This document shows positions 22,557 to 34,383 of a stretch of 64,000 nucleotides of DNA, one piece after another. Numbering within the stretch: the first letter of the stretch is position 1; each line of letters starts with the position of its first letter. Position numbers and translations under genes: made by a program. Origin of the DNA: Rhizophagus clarus. Lineage: Eukaryota; Glomeromycota; Glomeromycetes; Glomerales; Glomeraceae. The notes below the pieces were generated by a model. That model saw nothing but the letters and a program-made list of their open reading frames with translations. It did not search any database and had not been told where the DNA came from. The stretch lies in the NCBI GenBank assembly GCA_015698045.1, contig BLAL01000050.1:248001-312000 (forward strand), written 5' to 3'.

Positions 22557-25500
22557 TTGGAAACACATTATGGGCACTTTTCTCAGGAATGGTGGATAGC
22601 AACTGAAAGAAATATAAACGATCAGACAACACTACTAGTTCCAATAAGATTGAGTATGCAAACACTTACAAAACTCAATAGCTATGACTTTATTATCACT
22701 GTTTTGGAACCAAATATGGAAATTTCACCTGGCCTAAGATATCAAGCAATTTGTTATTTTATAAATAACGAGTTAATAAATAGTGATATATGTACAAATT
22801 CTTCATTTGCAATCACATCATTATATAAACATCTTTTTGGGACAAAAACAAAATTTTCTGGGCTACTTGTTATAGGGTTTGACCAAAAGATTATTGTAGA
22901 ACAATTACTAAAGGACGTTCAATTTTGACCTTTTGAATTTTTTGTGGAACAACTTCAAATAATAGTTTTTGGAATTGGAATTTCCAAAAATCAAGAATGG
23001 AACTATATTGGAGATGGATATCGATCATCTTTTATTGATAATGTAAATAAAAAACAATTTTTATATGTTCAAAATTTTACTGCTAAAAAGCTCTAGCAGA
23101 TGTGTGGTCTCATGTAGATCATAAACTAAAATTTGATGCGAACAAATTATTTGGAATTGATAATGAATATACACGAGCGTTAATCAGCAAGCTGCAGATT
23201 CCATCATGTATACCAGAAGAATGGAATAATTCACCTTTATTACAACAAATATTTGAATATCATCTAAAAAAATAAACAAAATCTGGTGTCAATTGGATGG
23301 AGTTTATTGAAAATTGGAAAAATCAACAGAGTGAAATAATTAAATTGCGAACTTCTTTGATACAACTATATGGATCTGAATATCAAATAAGTTCACGTGA
23401 ATTTAGTACTTGGAAATCAATGCTTAGGCATATGGGTTGTGTAGAAATTACATTATATAATAAAAATCAATGTGAGGTAAGAAATGAATATGTTAACACT
23501 AAGTAATAATACAAAAATATATCTATTCATCTAATTTGAATTTATATTTGCAGTTCGAATTTTGGACAAGATTGGTAAATTCAAATAAAGATCGTGAAAT
23601 GTTACGAATTTTATGTGATCTTGGTTTCCTTCATCCTGCACCAAGTGATCAGGCTGAAATTTATGGAATTGTATTCAGGAATCATTAAATGCAAATAAAA
23701 GGGGTCAAGATGGAAAGAGACGTATTTTATCCATTGTTACAGATCAGTTTTCATATTGTGAAATCAAAAAGAATTTGAATGTTAGTAAAATTTTTTTTTA
23801 TACCTTTGGGAAAAAATGAAATTTACAATAAATAGTATTCAATTCAAATTTTTTTTTATTAGATTTTTTCATCAGATACGATCAATGAAGCACACAAATA
23901 TGCAAGACTTCATGGTCCAGGTGCTGAACGTATTGAGAAACCTATTTTTATATGAACAACAATTTCACATGAAAAACTAGATCAGGTGCAACAATTTTTG
24001 GATGACAAAAATAACGTGATAATGAGTAGCTATAAAACAGAAATTAAAACTGGATTTTCAGTAAAATATCTCAAATGTACAAAAGAATGTTTGTGGGAAA
24101 AATTCAGCTGCCAGTTTCCAGATGGTATTAAAAGAACATCTTTCATGACATTCTTACGAGAAAAACAATATATTTACTAAGAGAATCTTGATGGGCTTTG
24201 TTCAATTTGCAGTCGTTATGGATATAAAATTTTTGCAGAAATGAAACATTTTATTGAAAAAAACATTCAAGACAATAATCTTCAGGTAAAATTTTCAATT
24301 GCAATTTGTTTTATTTATAATATATTACAAAGTTTGTTTATTTATTTTGATTATTTTACAAATAATAATTTAAAAGGATTACATCAATAAACTTGAGCAT
24401 TTATGCCAATATCTTAAAAAATCCTATGAACAAGAATTTGAAATTGCTGCAAATGGAACTGTTATCCATAATGAATGTATTAGCCACTGTCTTCCATACG
24501 CCTTTGGTGTTTGCACAGAATCACATAGTCATGAATGTGTTAGATATGGACAATTATTTGCAATTTTTTACAAACTAAAAAATGATATTCTAACTACATA
24601 CTGAACTAGATAAATATCAGGAGCATTTCTTATACTATCTTGCTCATCAAACGAGAAAAGTATACCTAAATATACAATTCAATGCAAATTTGTTAGAATT
24701 AGATGAAAAAGGAGCGCTTATTGTTGTGGATTATAAAATGAAGGTATTACCTAAAAGCGCAAGAGAGACAAAAGAGCAGTTCTTTAGGAAAAAAGGATGG
24801 ACACTCCATTCAGTATTAGTATATACTCGCAAAGAAGATTCTTTTGAACTTGACATCCAAGCATATGGGGTCTTTGCAATAGAAAGGTACGAAACTCAAA
24901 AAAATTTTTAAATTTACTTTATATGCTAATTATATTTTTTATACTAAAATAAGTGTAAATTTAATATTAATTAAATTTTTATTTTTTTTTGAGTTTCGTA
25001 CCTTTCTATTGCAAAGACCCCATATGATCATTAGTCTAACGACCCTCGTCAAGATGCTTGGTTTACTACTTCCAGTCTTCATGCTGTTATTGAATCTATA
25101 AAAAAGAAACTAGAATGGGTAACAATTATTTCTAATAGTGGAGGTCATTATCATAATGCTGATTTGATAATGATTTTAAGACATTGGCCAGACTGGTATG
25201 GTATTTGGCCAATAAAATGGATATTTCTTGGACTTGGAGAGGCTAAAACAACAATTGACAGTCATCATACTCAGGTCTGTTCAAATCTGTTCTTTGAATT
25301 AGATGATATTGGCTTACTTCATGTTTGAAATAGATTGCACATTCTATCAATCGACATGTAAAGTTAGGATTTGATATATTATCAGAAAAAGACATTGAAA
25401 ATGCAATAACTGGAATTTGTGGAACGTCAGTATCTCATCTGGAACCTGATAGGAAAAAAGGTTGTAAATTGGAAATTATCAATACTAATAAATTATTGTT

Positions 25501-26563
25501 TAGTTAGGTTTGTTTGCAAATTCTCAAAATGTCTTTTCTACAGAATCTGAAAAAGGAAGAAACAAGTTACCTGGTATTTCCAATTGGTTTGAGTGGTCAT
25601 GGCCAATTGTTGAAGAATATTCTGGTTATATTCAAGCAAGAGATATTGCAAATCTTGGCACTTGGACGAGTTTTTCTCCAAAAGATTTGGAAAAACTACA
25701 ATCAAAAATAATTGAGAAACCAAATCCTAATGTATCAACACCTACAATATCTGAGAATTCTTGGATGGTTCTGTTGCCAAATGATACAGGTTTTATAGAT
25801 GTTAATTGGTCTAATTAGAATTATTAGAATTATTTGATTCAGATGAAACAACTGATTCAACATGTAAATATAGGAATTCAGATAAAGAAACTAAAAAAAA
25901 TCATGTAAAAGAATAACTGGAAACTCGTGATATTCTGAAGGATATAGATACAAATAAAAGCGATTTGGTAAAGGAATTGGAAATAGCGTTGGCCAAAGAT
26001 ACCTTGTCAAAAATACCAGGCATATAAATGTGATTTTCACATTGATACCTTGCGGCATTATGTAATATTTTACTATTCATCAGTTTTAGATAATACAAAT
26101 TATTTATCAAGTCACGATCTCTACTCAGATAAAGGCAAAAATTCGATTAGAAACGGAAATAAAGTAACGTTAGACCTAAGGTATACAATTTGAAAACTAA
26201 ATAGTTATCCAGTATAATAACTTACATCCGCCTTTGATATTTTTAGCTCATAATTTTTGTTTTGGCCATTGGCCTGTGGATGAGCACTGAAATCTGCACA
26301 AAAATTTGGAAGAAAAGGGTGGTAAATGTATTTTTAAGAAAGTGTAGAATCTTCTATAAAAATATTTTTTAGAGGGTAATGTTAATAAAAGTGAAAGGCA
26401 TACTGCAGAAAGTATGCTTACACAACTAAAGAAAAATGTGAAAGATGGGGTAATCGAAGAAGAAGAAGTACCAAAACTGGAGACTATACGTAATTGGATC
26501 TCTCGTTATGCAAGTCAGCACCGTCATAAAGCAGCAATAGTAATTCAAGCGTCTACAACATAA
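22557..26563 (+). pseudogene. Unclassified DDE transposase of the 5.4-kb element, multi-exon, broken
   Basis: Coding blocks run through METHYGHFSQEWWIATERN (22557), EFSTWKSMLRHMGCVEITLY (near 23400), EFWTRLVNSNKDREMLRILC, EKLDQVQQFLDDKNNVIMSS (about 23960), GALIVVDYKMKVLPKSARET (24711) and TTSSLHAVIESIKKKLEWVT (25070). They end in KLETIRNWISRYASQHRHKA at 26563. A DDE set is likely: Asp in VVDYKMK, Asp in the strand before GGHYHNADL, Glu in GLGEAKTTIDSHH. At the second position the sequence reads ISNSGGHYHN, so Asp seems changed to Asn. Other breaks are stops near 23955 and 24178, frameshifts and the fold-back insertion at 24868. I cannot place it in a named superfamily. The ends are pogo-like, but the protein is not the usual pogo type. 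Confidence 0.6.
24868..25020. mobile_element. 153-bp fold-back MITE inside the transposase gene
   Basis: Arms of about 38 bases (GGGTCTTTGCAATAGAAAGG then TACGAAACTC and A-run) are perfect inverted repeats around an A/T loop. CATATG flanks both sides (24862-24867 and 25021-25026) as a 6-bp duplication. The coding sense breaks after DIQAY and resumes as DH, stop, SNDPRQDAWF right after the element, so it interrupts the coding sequence. Confidence 0.9.
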
Positions 26564-26944
26564 ATAATTTTATGTTTCTTTCAAAATTTGTAATAAATAA
26601 GTCATGTATGCAGAAAAAATGTGAAATTTTTGGTGTTGGAATCCAACTGGCACACAAGTAAAAAATTTTTTTGTTTTTTTAAAAGTTTTTAAAAAATTCG
26701 CTAAACGTACGATTTAGGTATTGGTGTACAAAATAATACAAGTTTTGTATTGATTAAACCATATAAATATGGTGTTACATTTATATTGAAAAAATTGATT
26801 ATTTAATTTTATTAAGAAGATCAGCAAATTTTGCCCCATTTTTATCTAATAAATTTGTCCAGTTGTTACATGAAACGCGAATTAAAAAGTTTATATACTG
26901 TATATGTGATTATAAAAAGATATTTATTAAAATATAATTATTCT

Positions 26945-27415
26945 ATGATCTAATGATCAGATTTCAATGATCTTTAGCTTATTAGGTTCATCTCATTGAA
27001 AGGAATCAGATGGTAGTAATTTTATAATGATTGGATCAATATTGACCGAGAAATTTGATTTTAAAGACCAAATCAGCATTTTATACATGTAAAATTCACG
27101 TAACATTAAATATTTTGACTGTATTTTAATTACTATGGGTTCTAGTGATCAGATTTTAATGAACTTAGACTCATTAGAATCGTCTCATCGAGAGGAAGCC
27201 AATGGTAATAATTTTATAATGATTGGATTAATATTGACCGAGAAATTCGATTTTAAAGACCAGATCAGCATTTTTTATATGTAAAATTTGTGTAATATTA
27301 AATATTTTGACTGTATTTTAATTATTACGAGTTCTAGTGATTGGATTTTAATGATCTTAGGCTCATTAGAATCGTCTCATCGAGAGGAATCTAATGGCTA
27401 TAAATCCATAATAAT
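26945..27415. repeat. Tandem repeat of about 191 bp, 2.5 copies
   Basis: Copies start near 26950, 27142 and 27333 with CTARTGATCAGATTTTAATG and share CTCATYGAGAGGAA, TTGACCGAGAAATT, CAGATCAGCATTTT and AATATTTTGACTGTATTTTA. The third copy is cut short. The array lies in the right subterminal part of the 5.4-kb transposon. Confidence 0.85.
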
Positions 27416-27593
27416 TGGAATAAAATTGACAAAATTACTATAATGTGAATATTTAACCAAAATTATTACAATTTATAATTCTAGCCAAAATTACTGATTT
27501 AATTATAAGATTTTATTGCTTATAATCACATCTCATCATAGTTACCAAATATAGACTGTCTCAAATGTATGACTATAGAGAGAGTTGACTGTA

Positions 27594-29940
27594 TCTGATT
27601 AGATCAGTAAGTTACATGATCTTGTTTTTATACTAAATAATTTGCTATACTATACTAAATAATTCATTATAGTATTAACAAATTTTTTATAATGAAGATC
27701 TGATTAGTCTAAACACTAATTTCATTATATCAAAGTATGATAATATTAATATCTATATTTTATTTTTTTCACCTTAATCTACTTTCGATTTATTGTATTT
27801 TATGATTTACTTTCAGGAATCGTATGTATAATATATGATTTTACTATTCTTCTTTTTCTCTATCTTTTTTTTTTATTTTCTTTTTTTTTTTATTGTATTT
27901 CTTTCTTATATTTATTATAAACTTTGTTATGCTTTTATCTAATATATTTAATACTTTTAAAAAGATTGAAATCTATAAAAATAAAAGGTTTAGATGAAAA
28001 AAATATAAGTATATTATTAGACTTAGTTTTAAAGTTTAAATTTACTTATTGTATTTAATAAAAGTCATGTTTTTCTTATCTTTTATTATTTTAATAAAGA
28101 AAAATAAACTCAAATAACAAAAGTTGAGTGAATATATTTTTTAATAAATTTATAAAGACAGTCATTAAGTTTTATTTTTGTTTTTGAAGTTATCATGTTA
28201 TGATATGTAAATGCAATATTATATTTGACCTGCATTTTCACTATTTTAATCAAATTTAGGTCAGTATTATAAAATTGGCTAGCATTACAAAAATTTTGAC
28301 TAAAATTATAATTTAATGATTGGCAAATTTAGCTGATTTAACTAATTTTAGCTAATTTTAAATTACATATATATACTATAGATTTGATAATAATACTATG
28401 CCAAAATTTTTATTATTACAACCATATTAAAAAAATTTGCCTTTTAATTTTTGTAATATTTTTAATATAAAAATAAAAATAAAAATAAATAATTATATTT
28501 AAATAAAATAGCAATTATTATATCATATAATTATATAAACTTAATAATAAAACCTATCTATCTATTTTAAAAATCAGTTAATTTTTAACATATACATATA
28601 TTTTAATTATTATTATACAAAAATCAATATATATATTATTTATATTAATAATAAAATCTTTTGATTTACAAATAAATTATTATTCATAGATCACACTTAG
28701 CTGAGCTGAAAGGGTTATATAATGTTGTATATAATATTTTTTTTTGATATTTTACAATAAATATAATATAATTTTTAAATTAAAAAAAAAAAAATTGATT
28801 TACAAATTATAATTATAATTTTTATAAATTATAATTTTTTTTTTAATTTTAAAGATATTGACCAATATATAGACTTTATTATAAAAGAATAAAACTTTAA
28901 ATATCTGTATATATTTTATATAATTTTTTTATTTAATATTTTTATAATTTTAATTTAATTTTAGTAAATTTAAAAATTTTTATAAAATTATACTTTTATA
29001 TAATTACTAATTTTAAAGAAACTGAATAGATAATTATATAAAAGTTTGACTGTATTTGTAAAATTTTTTTATTACTTAAACATTATAATTGATATTATAC
29101 TATATATTTTATATATATATTCTGTTTCAATTTTTTTTTTTGTTTTGTAATAAAAAAAAATATATAATATAGTTAAACTTTTTCCATTTTTTATAGATGC
29201 TAAGCAATTTTATTAAAGTAATTTTTTCATTTAAGCCATAGTTTTTATGAAAATATATACTGCATTAGTAGTATGATTTAGTAAAGTTAAAAATAAAAAT
29301 AAAATACTATATATGTAATTAATTTAATTAACATTTTTTTTATTAATTATAAGTAGTTTAAATAGCATTAATACTGCATTATTTTATTATGATACTTCTT
29401 CTTTCTTTTATTATTTACAAGCAATACAAGTAAATAAAATTTTTTAGTATAACATTTGCATATTTAACAATAAATAGCCAGTCCATTTTGAAGATTTTGC
29501 AGTGGTAAACTACACCATTAAATTATTTCCGATATATTAAGAAAGTAGATGAATCTATTTATATAATAGGATAATCTATTGAAGATCTGATGGTCTGATC
29601 CCCGATGGATAGTTTAATAAAAACTGCGTGAGAATAAAGAAAGTGAACTTTTTTTAGCCAAATATGTATGCTAGCGATAATATAATCAAACTTTATGTAA
29701 ATACTTTGATTATTATGCATAATTTCAGATAATCATGCTTTATCATTGATTAATTAAAGTGTAAACGTAATATATCATTGAAAGAATATAGGCTATAACA
29801 CAGAATCCATCTTGTAACTGATATCAGTAGATCACATCTTGTTATACACATGTGATGAGTAATTTGAACTTGGAAATAAATATAAATAATTAATTTAAAT
29901 TAAATTTATCAGATCAAAAAAAAAAAACGTTGCTTTGTCA
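27594..29940. other. Long AT-rich stretch without a gene
   Basis: The first about 120 bases match the DNA left of the array at 8.8 kb (reversed), with a small insertion. Beyond that I see only A/T-rich DNA with TA tracts, no coding frame and no inverted-repeat element. Confidence 0.5.
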
Positions 29941-30218
29941 ATTTGTTTTTGAACAAAGAAAAATTACACTTTTATTGGTTAGGGGCAAGAACCGCCGAAA
30001 ACCATTATCTATCATCGTCCCTATCCATCTGGTCAAGTCACGCGTTATTGCACCCTTTTATTTGTTATTCATGTTTAGATATTAGTATTACGTACATATC
30101 ATATTTTCTTTGGTTTTGTTTATTTAAGTTTACAGATATAGCTAGTAGTACAACTCATAACTCTGATTGATGGATAATTGAGAAATTCTTCATAAATGAA
30201 TGAAAGAATGAAAAGAAT

Positions 30219-30844
30219 GATAAGAGAGATAAAAAACTTATGATATCGTTCTTTTTTTTTTTTTTTTTGATAAGGAATTTAATGATAATCGTATCACTCC
30301 TCGGTAATTCCGACACAATGTATAGAAGAATCTGTACCCATCAAAATTATGAACCAATAATTTTTCAAATCATAATCAAAGGATTTTTACCTTTTTATCT
30401 CGAGTCCGGGCATTAGCGATGAACACTTTAAGTAGTGCTGCTTAATGAATAAATTTTTGGTAAAGAATATTTTTTTGATTCTAATAAAGGCGTCTCACCG
30501 CATTTCGACAAGTTTCCGATTTGTATAACTCGAGATAAGCTCGAAATTACCTTAAATGTTAAAAGTAATCCGCCATATATTGACATCTGCGTGATGAATT
30601 AATGTAACCCGAGGTTTGGCCGGAATTATAGCTAAATTTCTCAATCAAACTCTTAGATAGTTTAAATATCACAAGGATTGTTATTTGTTTGCGTCATGTT
30701 TGTGCTTTATACTTTTTTGGGGAATTTCCTGATTGATTTACTTTTTGATTATCTATTGTAATTAATTATCTTGTATACTTGCATAGCGTATTACTTAAAA
30801 CAAAGAAATATATAATAAATATTGAAACGAATTTGTTATATAAA
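30219..30844 (+). promoter_or_regulatory. Promoter region of the glutamine synthetase gene (GATA motifs, TATA box)
   Basis: TATATAAA at 30837-30844 lies about 80 bases before the start codon. GATA motifs occur at 30219-30226 (TGATAAGA), 30228-30235 (AGATAAAA), 30268-30274 (TTGATAAG region) and 30532-30539 (GAGATAAG). Fungal nitrogen regulators of the AreA/NIT2 family bind HGATAR, and glutamine synthetase is a classic target class. The link here is inference. Base composition is more balanced than in the flanking DNA. Confidence 0.5.
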
Positions 30845-30923
30845 CACGCTAAATTTTCTTCTTAAACATAAAATTTCATTCTTGAAAAGTATTTAGATCT
30901 ATTAAGAAACATTAATAACGAAA

Positions 30924-32062
30924 ATGTCTTTTGTTAACAAATCCAACACCCAAACTCTTGCTAAATATCTCTCTCTCGACCAAGGTGGTAAAATTCAAGC
31001 TGAATACGTTTGGATTGATGGAGACAGTGGATTACGTGGAAAAACAACTACTCTCGATTTCAAACCAACCGATGTATCTGAATTAAAAGAATGGAACTTT
31101 GATGGTTCCTCAACTAACCAAGCTCCGGGCCATGACTCTGATGTTTTACTACGTCCCGCTGCGATCTTTAAAGATCCTTTCCGTGGTGGTGATAATATCA
31201 TAGTTCTCGCTGAATGTTATAACAATGATGGCACTCCAAACCGAACGAATTATCGCCATTCTTGTGCTAAAATTATGCAAACTCATGCCGATGCCGAACC
31301 TTGGTTTGGTATTGAACAAGAATATACCTTATTAGATGCGGACGGCCAAGTACTTGGATGGCCAAAAGGTGGTTTTCCTGGTCCCCAAGGTCCTTACTAT
31401 TGTTCTATTGGAGCCAATGTAGCTTTTGGACGTGATATCGTTGAAGCTCATTATCGTGCTTGTCTTTACGCCGGTGTAACTATTTCTGGTGTCAATGCTG
31501 AAGTCATGCCTGGTAAGTATAATATTATAGCGATAGAGATGATAGAGATACAATAATGACAATGGCTAATAAATCTCAATTAATAGGTCAATGGGAATTT
31601 CAAGTTGGCCCTTGTACAGGTATTGATATGGGAGACCATCTTTGGGTAGCTCGATACCTTCTTCAACGTGTAGCGGAAGATTTTGGTGTATCAGTCACTT
31701 TCCATCCTAAACCAATCAAAGGAGATTGGAATGGTGCAGGATGTCACACAAATTACTCAACAAAAGCAATGAGAGAAGAAAATGGAATAAAAGCTATTCA
31801 TGAAGCAATTGAAAAAATTGGTAAACGCCATGCAGAACACATTGCTGTATATGGTGAAGATAATGATCAACGTCTTACAGGTCGTCATGAAACCGGTCAC
31901 ATCTCGAAATTCTCATCTGGTGTTGCGGATCGTGGTGCTTCTATTAGAATTCCTAGACACGTTGCCGCTGAAGGTCGTGGTTACTTTGAAGACCGTAGAC
32001 CAGCTTCTAACATTGATCCTTATCGTGTCACTGAGATCCTCGTTGAATCTTCTCTCGGTTAA
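30924..32062 (+). CDS. glnA: Glutamine synthetase, eukaryotic type II
   Basis: Makes glutamine from glutamate, ammonia and ATP; the entry step of ammonium assimilation, in the cytosol. Exon 1 is 30924-31512, the intron 31513-31586 (GTAAGT...TTAATAG, 74 bases), exon 2 31587-32062. The spliced product is 354 residues, normal for the family, with no signal or membrane segment. Signatures in order: beta-Grasp domain, WNFDGSST (residues 57-64), FGIEQEY with metal-binding Glu131 and Glu133, [15 protein letters not shown] with Glu193 and Glu200 across the splice site, [11 protein letters not shown] with His250, [12 protein letters not shown] (Arg296), RGASIRIPR (311-320) and [12 protein letters not shown] (331-342). 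All catalytic residues are present. The start context (ACGAAAATGTC) is good. The gene is tail to tail with the Myb gene. In mycorrhizal fungi this enzyme handles ammonium taken up for transfer to the plant (general knowledge). Gene symbol by homology only. Confidence 0.98.
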
Positions 32063-32431
32063 ATATAATTTCATAATCCTTTTTTTTCTAATTTAGCGAG
32101 TTTTGTGTAATATACAGCTTTTTGGTGATTTGTATTATTATATATTTATACATAATTTATATCCATCCTTTTTCTCATTTATATGGCAATTCGGCAATTC
32201 GAAACAATTTTTTATTGCATTTTTTTTATCTACATTTACACGTAAAAATACCCTGATAATTAACGCATTATTGTTCAATGTAAAATAAATAATTAATAAA
32301 AACGTAAAAAAAGGTTCATATATACACGTAAATTTTTCGATTTTTGGACGTTTAAAATTTAATTCTTTATTTAAACCATTATTTGTACATATCCCGTTTA
32401 ATCAAATAACAATTATAAAAACCACTAGAAA
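32063..32431. other. Intergenic region between two convergent genes
   Basis: 369 bases between the stop codons of glutamine synthetase (+) and the Myb gene (-). It must hold both 3' ends; AATAAATAATTAATAAAAAC near 32286 could serve as a poly(A) signal region. No gene is seen. Confidence 0.6.
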
Positions 32432-34111
32432 TCAACAGACCGTTTTTTCGTGAATAAAATCTTCTTCAGTATTACGACGTATAAAAGACATTCGCAAAAG
32501 TTCTTTGTTAGGGAACTGAATAAAAACATTTGCATGTTGAATTCCTCTAGTTTCTATAAAGAGGAGAGAATCAATGAATCTATATTTTATTTTCATATAT
32601 AACCAAGTAGATATCAAGTAAATTTGATGATAACATACCAAGTTTAACCTCACTTTCTGAATTAGGTTTCAATAAATCATAACCAGTAGTAATCTTCCAA
32701 TATGACCAACATTGACCAGGAGATCTGGAACCAACAACTTCACTAATTTTACCCCAATTAGTACCATACTGCTCATGAGCTTTATCAAAGGCTTCCACCT
32801 CTTGTGGCTCCCATAAAATATTAGAACATCGTTCTTTAATATTTTTCAATGACTTTCCTGGCAGAAGTTTCAAGATTTTTTCCCAATCATCAGTACCATA
32901 TTTCTTTATAGCAGCAAACAGCGTAGAATTTTCTTCTTTAGTCCAAGAACAATCTTGGAGACTCTCAAAATGTATCTCAAGTGAAATAGCTTGTTGTCCA
33001 AATAAATTTACGATATTTGACCATTGTAAATTGAGTTCTCTACCAAGTTCACGGGCTATACTTTGATCACTATTATTTAATCTTGTCCGTTCTGGTAGTA
33101 AAGGATTTGGGTTTATGTTATTTCGAGACATTACTTCCCAATTTTTTCTATATTGATTATCTGCTTTTATTAATTTGAAGTTTGTATAAGGTTTATTTTC
33201 TATTTGAGCCAATTTTTCCCATTTCTTTTCTAATGACACTTGGGATCGTTTATTATCAAACCAATCAATTGAAATCTTTTGCCAATCTTTACCACAAGCT
33301 TTTACAGCATCAGTAAGTTTTAAACTTTCTTTTGTTGTCCAAAAAGGATATACCTTATTTTGTTGCACTCTAGATTTAATAAGCGATTTAAGATTATCCC
33401 ACTTATATTTCAGTTCCTCGGGCCCAAAATTATCATTAAAAATTTCTTTCGAAATATATTCCCAGTTTTCACCATGTTCATCAATTGCGTCAATAAGTTG
33501 CTGATTTTGTGGCATTTTAAATTTCTGGGCACCTGCTGATGTAAATTCGGTTGCTCAAAATTATTTCGTAATATTGCCTCATTAGAATAAGAATTCTTAC
33601 CCTTTTGAAATGATTTTGAACGGGTCTCATATGACGTTAGATCTATGTAATCTTCTTCTAAATTTTTAGATATTTGGTAAGATGATTGTTTTATAACACC
33701 GTTATTGTTATTATTTTCCCAATTATCACCATATAATTTTAAATGTCCAGCTGATTTACTTTAAAAAAAAAAATATTTAATAAACAAGCTTATTCGAAAG
33801 AATTTTAAAATTACATACTAAGTATTACTAGAAAAAACTTCTTGGGCACCGCTAAAAGGATCAGCTTTTGAAGAATTTATACCATCTACTTGAGTTCTTG
33901 TTATTGTACTTAGTTGGTTTTCTTCTGTCTTCGGAGAAAAACTTTGAGAACCAAAGGGATCAGAGCTAGAAGAAAAACTTTTATATAACGCGACTCTTGT
34001 GATTGCCACCTTTTTTAAACTAACATTTTTAAGACAGCCATAAGTTAAATTATAAGCTGTTTTTGATAAAACTCTTGTATTAGTCTTCGCAAAGCATATA
34101 ATAGTTAACAT
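32432..34111 (-). CDS. Myb/SANT-repeat protein with mitochondrial-type leader, four exons
   Basis: Predicted exons: 34111-33819, 33758-33601, 33535-32639 and 32553-32432. All three introns have GTATGT or GTAAGA donors and AG acceptors, and the phases fit, giving 489 residues. Residues 1-55 are basic, Ser/Thr-rich and free of acidic residues (VAITRVALYKSFSSSS), like a mitochondrial presequence. Residues about 165-430 hold roughly five Myb/SANT-type units: around NWEYISKEIF, FWTTKESLKLTDAVKACGKD, QWSNIVNLFG, CSWTKEENSTLFAAIKKYGT and EAFDKAHEQYGTNWGKISEV. Myb repeats bind DNA; with this leader the protein could act on mitochondrial DNA, which is inference. The C-terminus (ETRGIQHANVFIQFPNKELL) has no known domain for me. 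A MITE lies 273 bases upstream of the start. Exons 1 and 4 are the least certain. Confidence 0.8.
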
Positions 34112-34383
34112 TATTATTTGAACTAGATAAAGGATAAAGGATAATTACGCGTATTTTATATCCACGGTAATTCATAATTTCATATTCACGTGATTATCTG
34201 GCCGGAATTGCGGTATTGAAAATTAACTCAGACGTTTACGTTGATTTAGTAATTCCTCCTTTTAAATATGATTGGTTTTCTAACTTGTCAGCTAGTTCAT
34301 TTTCTCCAATATGAAATAATACTAGTATATTTTTCTCATGTTCAATATTATATTTATTATTATTATACTAATATTATAAAATA
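34112..34383. other. Upstream region of the Myb gene
   Basis: 272 bases between the Myb start codon (minus strand) and the MITE. More balanced in composition than its surroundings (CACGTGATT near 34193, GGCCGGAATTGCGG near 34200). Likely promoter; no TATA box is obvious. Confidence 0.4.

Larger units (their letters stand above)
22218..27591 (+). mobile_element. 5.4-kb DDE-type DNA transposon with pogo-like ends and TA duplication
   Basis: Left end CAGTCAACTCTCTTTATAGT then CACC; right end, inverted, CAGTCAACTCTCTCTATAGT then CATAC. TA flanks both sides (22216-22217, 27592-27593). The bases outside (cagatattcagat | ctgattagat) are found uninterrupted on the other strand at about 8845-8875, which serves as an empty site and confirms the borders. 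The element carries a multi-exon transposase, a 153-bp fold-back insertion and a tandem repeat near its right end. Confidence 0.85.

Noticed and set aside
29943-30170. 75-codon plus-strand frame upstream of glutamine synthetase
   Set aside because: No recognisable domain or splice context; composition fits promoter or intergenic DNA.
31332-31562. Minus-strand frame within glutamine synthetase
   Set aside because: Shadow of the real gene on the opposite strand.
31800-32096. Second plus-strand frame within glutamine synthetase exon 2
   Set aside because: Out-of-frame shadow; the true frame carries all family motifs.
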